This document shows, piece by piece, positions 60,374-64,000 of a stretch of 64,000 nucleotides of DNA (the stretch's first letter is position 1; every line of letters begins with the position of its first letter). Source of the stretch: Bordetella genomosp. 5 (GTDB taxonomy: Bacteria > Pseudomonadota > Gammaproteobacteria > Burkholderiales > Burkholderiaceae_B); contig NZ_NEVN01000004.1 of the NCBI RefSeq assembly GCF_002261475.1, forward strand, positions 496,001 to 560,000. The letters run 5' to 3'. Made by a program: the position numbers and the translations under genes. Below the pieces are notes generated by a model. The model had not been told where the DNA came from, did no database searches, and worked only from the letters and a program-made list of their open reading frames with translations.

Positions 60374-61531
60374 TCAGCGGCTGGCGGCGCGCTCGCGGCG
60401 GGCGCGCACGGCGCGCGCCAGGTCGTCGAGCACCGGCAGCGTCTGCGGCCAGCTGATGCACGCGTCGGTGATCGACACGCCGTGCGCCAGCGGCACGCCG
60501 GGCTTGAGATCCTGGCGGCCGGCGTTGATGTTGCTTTCGATCATGATGCCCGTGATGCGCTGATCGCCGCCGGCGATCTGCTCGGCCAGCTCGCGCGCCA
60601 CGTCGATCTGGCGATCGTGGGACTTGTTAGAGTTGGCGTGCGAGCAGTCGACCATGACCTGCTCGCGCTGCCCCGCGCGGGCCAGCGCGGCGCAACAGGC
60701 GTCGATGCTGGCCGCGTCGTAGTTCGGGCCTTGCTTGCCGCCACGCAGGATCACGTGCGTGTCGATGTTGCCGCGGGTCTCGAAGATGGCGGCCGTGCCC
60801 ATCTTGGTCATGCCCATGAAGGCGTGCTTGGCGGCGGCGGCCACCATCGCGTCGGCGGCGATCTGAATGCCGCCGTCGGTGCCGTTCTTGAAGCCGAGCG
60901 GGCAGCTCAGGCCCGATGCGAGCTGGCGGTGGCTCGGGCTTTCGGTGGTGCGCGCGCCGATGGCGCCCCAGGCGACCAGATCGGCGATGAACTGCGGGCT
61001 GAGCAGGTCGAGGAATTCGGTGGCGATCGGCAGGCCCAGGCCCGAGATCTCGAGCAGCAGGCGGCGCGCGCGGCGCAGGCCTTCGTTGATGGCAAAGCTG
61101 CCGTCGAGGTGCGGGTCGTTGATGTAACCCTTCCAGCCCACGGTGGTGCGCGGCTTCTCGAAGTACACGCGCATGACCACCAGCAGATCGTCGCTCAGGG
61201 CGTCGGCGGTCTGCTTGAGCTGACGCGCGTATTCCATGGCCTGGCCGTGGTCGTGGATCGAGCAGGGGCCCACCACCACGATCAGGCGGTCGTCGCGGCC
61301 GTGCAGCACGTCGGCGATGCGGGCACGGCTGGTCTCGACCAGATCCTGCACCGGCTGCGGCGTGGGCAGCTCGTCCTGCAGCAGGGCCGGCGAAATCAGC
61401 GGACGCACCGCGCCGATGCGGGTGTCGTCGATGCGGGTGGTGTCGTGGGTGGAATCGGCAAGACCGACTTCGCGGTCGTGCAGGGGGTCGTCGATACGGG
61501 TCAAAGCATTCTCCGGGCGCAGCGCGCGCAT
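60374..61531 (-). CDS. aroG: Class I DAHP synthase (3-deoxy-7-phosphoheptulonate synthase)
   Basis: 385 aa. First step of aromatic amino acid synthesis, joining PEP and erythrose 4-phosphate. Motifs: VVGPCSIHDHGQAMEYA, MRVYFEKPRTTVGWKGYINDPHLDGSF, ATEFLDLLSPQ, GARTTESPSHRQLASGLSCPLGFKNGT, VDCSHANSNK. The AroG-type body begins near residue 34; the first ~33 residues are an extension with two TRIDD copies, so translation may start later from a non-ATG codon. Feedback type (Phe, Tyr or Trp) cannot be assigned here. Confidence 0.93.
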   Translation of the reverse strand: MRALRPENALTRIDDPLHDREVGLADSTHDTTRIDDTRIGAVRPLISPALLQDELPTPQPVQDLVETSRARIADVLHGRDDRLIVVVGPCSIHDHGQAMEYARQLKQTADALSDDLLVVMRVYFEKPRTTVGWKGYINDPHLDGSFAINEGLRRARRLLLEISGLGLPIATEFLDLLSPQFIADLVAWGAIGARTTESPSHRQLASGLSCPLGFKNGTDGGIQIAADAMVAAAAKHAFMGMTKMGTAAIFETRGNIDTHVILRGGKQGPNYDAASIDACCAALARAGQREQVMVDCSHANSNKSHDRQIDVARELAEQIAGGDQRITGIMIESNINAGRQDLKPGVPLAHGVSITDACISWPQTLPVLDDLARAVRARRERAASR

Positions 61532-61626
61532 CCCCGGGATTATCGCACTTTGGCAAGGGCTTCCGCCTGCCGGGGTGACGCGCGGGCCCCTCCGGCCGGC
61601 GCGAGCGTCCCGGGGGCGGGCCTGGC

Positions 61627-62259
61627 TCAGCGGCGGGCGTCGAGCGCCATGCGGACCGCGAGCGCGCCGAGCAGGCTGCCCATGATCATGCGCTGCGCCA
61701 CCATCCAGGCCGGGCTGCGCGCGAAAAACGCCGACACCCAGCCGGCCGCCAGCACGATCATGGCGTTGAACGTGACGCTGATCGCCGCCTGCGTGAACCC
61801 GAGGATCAGCGACTGCGCCAGGACGTGGCCGCGGGACGGGTCGATGAATTGCGGCAGCAGCGAGAGGTACAGCACCGCGATCTTGGGATTGAGCAGGCTG
61901 GTCAGGAGCCCCATCGAGAACAGGCGGCGCGGCGAACTCACCGGCAGCTGACGCACTTCGAAGGGCGAGCGGCCGCCCGGACGCAGAGCCTGCCAGGCGA
62001 GGTACAACAGGTAGATCGCGCCGCCGATGCACAGCGCCTCGTAGGCATAGGGCACCGCCATCAGCAGCGCGGTGATGCCCAGCGCGGCGCACAGCACGAA
62101 AAACATCAGACCCAGCGCCACGCCCGCCAGCGAGATCAGGCCTGCGCGCCGCCCCTGCGAGAGCGATCGCGAAATCAGGTAGACCATGTTGGGTCCGGGC
62201 GTGAGGACCATGCCGATACAGATCAGGACAAAGCCGAGAAAACTGCCGAAGTCGAACAT
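61627..62259 (-). CDS. LysE/RhtB-family amino-acid exporter
   Basis: 210 aa, six helices. Signature LICIGMVLTPGPNMVYLISRSLSQGRRAG near the N-terminus and GLLTSLLNPKIAVLYLSLLPQF mid-protein. Start MFDFGSFLG at 62259. It lies upstream of aroG on the same strand with 95 bp between, so they are probably separate transcripts. Confidence 0.9.
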   Translation of the reverse strand: MFDFGSFLGFVLICIGMVLTPGPNMVYLISRSLSQGRRAGLISLAGVALGLMFFVLCAALGITALLMAVPYAYEALCIGGAIYLLYLAWQALRPGGRSPFEVRQLPVSSPRRLFSMGLLTSLLNPKIAVLYLSLLPQFIDPSRGHVLAQSLILGFTQAAISVTFNAMIVLAAGWVSAFFARSPAWMVAQRMIMGSLLGALAVRMALDARR

Positions 62260-62456
62260 GGTGGCACGCGCGTCGAGTGAGGTACGCACCGGCGGGATGC
62301 GGTGCGAGCGAGAGGCAGATTAATCCAGAACTGTTCCGGAACAGCGAAATGTCGCGGGGACGCCACGGACCCTGGCCGACGGGCATCGGCGGCCGTGGCA
62401 GGCGGGCCGGGAATGCGGAATGCTAGGGCGCAGAGAAGTGCATCAACGGAGCAGAC

Positions 62457-63311
62457 ATGGTCACCACCCGCAACACGCCAGCCAGCCCGTCACGCGCCGC
62501 ATCGGCCGCGCGCCAGGCGCCCATCCGCGTGGGCATCGGCGGCTGGACCTTTCCGCCCTGGCGCAACGGCGTGTTCTATCCCGCCGACCTGCCGCAGTCG
62601 CGCGAGCTCGAGTATGCCGCCAGCAAACTGACGGCGATCGAGGTCAATGGCACCTTCTATGGCTCGCAGAAGCCCACCACGTTCGCCGTCTGGGCGGAGC
62701 AGGTGCCGGACGACTTCATCTTCAGTCTGAAGGCGCCGCGCTACGCCACGCATCGGCGCAACCTCGGCGAGGCGGGCGAATCGGTGCAGCGCTTCATGGA
62801 CAGCGGCATCGCGGAGTTGGGCGACAAGCTCGGTCCGCTGTTGTGGCAATTGCCGGCGACCAAGCCGTTCGATGCCCAGGAGCTCGAGGCATTCTTTGCC
62901 CTGCTGCCCGAGCAGGTGCAGGGGCGTGAGCTGTCGCATGTGCTGGACGCCCGGCATCCGAGCTTCGCCTGTGGCGCCTATGTGCGGCTGGCGCGCAAGC
63001 ACGGCATCGCCACGGTCTATACCGACAGCGAGGAGTATCCGAACATCGCCGATCGCACCTCGGACATCGTGTACGCCCGCCTGATGCAGGCTAGCGACCG
63101 GTATGCCAACGGCTATGCGCCCGCGGCGCTGGCCCGCTGGCACGAACGGGCGCTCGAATGGGCCCGCGGCGAAGCGCCGGCCGATCTGGCACGCCTGGTG
63201 CCCACCGCGCCGCGGGGCCGCGTGCGGCAGGTGTTCGTTTATTTCATCAACGGCGAGAAGGCGAGGGCACCGCGCGCCGCGCAGGCCCTGCTGGGACGGC
63301 TGCGCGGCTGA
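62457..63311 (+). CDS. DUF72 family TIM-barrel protein
   Basis: 284 aa: IRVGIGGWTFPPWRNGVFYPADLPQSRELEYAASKLTAIEVNGTFYGSQKP, FSLKAPRYATH, RHPSFACGAYVRLARKHGIATVYTDSEEYP, YINGEKAR-type end. DUF72 is widespread with no settled function. It has an N-terminal Ala/Ser extension of about 22 residues. Confidence 0.9.
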   Translation: MVTTRNTPASPSRAASAARQAPIRVGIGGWTFPPWRNGVFYPADLPQSRELEYAASKLTAIEVNGTFYGSQKPTTFAVWAEQVPDDFIFSLKAPRYATHRRNLGEAGESVQRFMDSGIAELGDKLGPLLWQLPATKPFDAQELEAFFALLPEQVQGRELSHVLDARHPSFACGAYVRLARKHGIATVYTDSEEYPNIADRTSDIVYARLMQASDRYANGYAPAALARWHERALEWARGEAPADLARLVPTAPRGRVRQVFVYFINGEKARAPRAAQALLGRLRG

Positions 63312-63374
63312 GGTTGCCCGCCGCGCGCAGCGCACGCATGCACTCGCGCTCCGGGCCCAGGTCTTCTCGCCGCC

Positions 63375-64000
63375 TCAGGCCGCGACCGGCGTGCGCATGG
63401 TCACGAACTCTTCGGCGGCGGTGGGGTGGATGCCGATCGTGTCGTCGAACACCGCCTTGGTCGCGCCGGCCTTGAGCGCGACAGCCAGACCCTGCACGAT
63501 CTCGCCCGCATCGGGGCCGACCATGTGGCAGCCGAGCACGCGGTCGGTTTCGGCATCGACCACCAGCTTCATCAGGGTCTTTTCCTGCGAATCGGTGAGG
63601 GTGAGCTTCATCGGGCGGAAGCGGCTTTCGAACAGCTTGATCTTGTGGCCTTGTTCGAGCGCCTGCTCGGCGGTGAGGCCCACCGTGCCGATGTTGGGCA
63701 GGCTGAACACGGCGGTCGCGATATGGGTGTAATCCACCTTGCGATATTCATCGGGCTTGAACAGGCGGCGGGCCACGGCCATGCCCTCGGCCAGCGCCAC
63801 CGGCGTCAGCGGCACGCGGCCGATCACGTCGCCGATGGCGAGGATCGAGGGTTCGGTGGTGCGGTACTCGTCGTCCACCTTGATGAAGCCGTTGGCGTCG
63901 CGCTCGACACCGGTGTTCTCCAGGCCGAGGTTGTCGGTCATGGCGCGGCGGCCGGTGGCGTAGAACACGCAGTCGGCCTCGATCACCGAGCCGTCGGTCA
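63375..64000 (-). CDS. gor: Glutathione-disulfide reductase, C-terminal part (runs off the right edge)
   Basis: About 208 residues of the NAD(P)/FAD disulfide reductase C-terminus are visible, continuing to the window edge. [20 protein letters not shown] closes the NADPH domain, [24 protein letters not shown] is the second FAD motif, and the interface domain ends with the catalytic His-Glu pair in [17 protein letters not shown]. The plant/proteobacterial Gor spacing fits. The N-terminal FAD site and active cysteines lie beyond the window. Confidence 0.9.
   Translation of the reverse strand, partial: TDGSVIEADCVFYATGRRAMTDNLGLENTGVERDANGFIKVDDEYRTTEPSILAIGDVIGRVPLTPVALAEGMAVARRLFKPDEYRKVDYTHIATAVFSLPNIGTVGLTAEQALEQGHKIKLFESRFRPMKLTLTDSQEKTLMKLVVDAETDRVLGCHMVGPDAGEIVQGLAVALKAGATKAVFDDTIGIHPTAAEEFVTMRTPVAA

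Overview
The window is GC-rich and densely packed with genes on both strands, and reads as chromosomal DNA of a betaproteobacterium. It looks like an Alcaligenaceae member close to Bordetella or Achromobacter. The pointers are two Bug-type extracytoplasmic solute receptors, many LysR regulators, and a 309-aa ZIP transporter that keeps every metal ligand at the numbering I recall for the Bordetella bronchiseptica BbZIP protein. There is also an intergenic 'cttcggcttgctgcc' repeat that I associate with Burkholderiales. I see no rRNA, tRNA, CRISPR array, IS element, prophage or replication origin. Both ends cut through genes (mesD on the left, a glutathione reductase on the right).

Layout. 0-4.5 kb: a methionine locus with FMN reductase, MesX (DUF1852) and MesD on the minus strand, opposite MetR and a MetF-like reductase; a palindromic operator lies in front of metR. 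4.6-12.3 kb: an M16 protease, an ABC-F ATPase, a secreted unknown, an orphan Imm11-type immunity protein, a truncated VapB/AbrB antitoxin, and a LysR/LysE pair. 12.4-17.7 kb: an iron-uptake operon (ECF sigma, FecR, TonB receptor with STN domain, PepSY membrane protein). 17.9-23.9 kb: a secreted unknown, a FrnE-like DsbA protein, a TetR-controlled MFS pump with an aldo-keto reductase, and an acetyltransferase.

23.9-31.3 kb is the most interesting block: a TRAP transporter (DctP plus fused DctQM), a VOC protein, a RuBisCO-like protein and a DUF1537 kinase, with a divergent LacI regulator. It looks like a branched sugar-acid pathway of the apionate/3-oxo-isoapionate kind, with the VOC enzyme unassigned. 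31.3-42.6 kb: a hydrolase/LysR pair and a GntR-linked amidohydrolase cluster (M20 deacylase, carbamoylase-type amidase, DJ-1/isonitrile hydratase-like protein) with matching operator-like sites in two intergenic regions. The zinc transporter and an HcaT-like MFS protein follow.

42.9-54.8 kb: a Bug receptor, small stress-type proteins, a GlxA-type AraC regulator, and a compact Csu-like chaperone-usher fimbrial operon (pilin, chaperone, usher, two-domain tip protein). Next comes an esterase/Bug operon facing a LysR gene across a perfect inverted repeat. 54.8-64 kb: an MFS pump, VOC proteins, a Lon-substrate-domain protein, a ParB-like protein, an I78 inhibitor lipoprotein, an NYN-domain nuclease, DAHP synthase, a LysE exporter, a DUF72 protein and glutathione reductase.

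Most very long ORFs opposite these genes are GC-rich shadows and were left out. Functions rest on motif recognition from the translated sequence. No database search was run.
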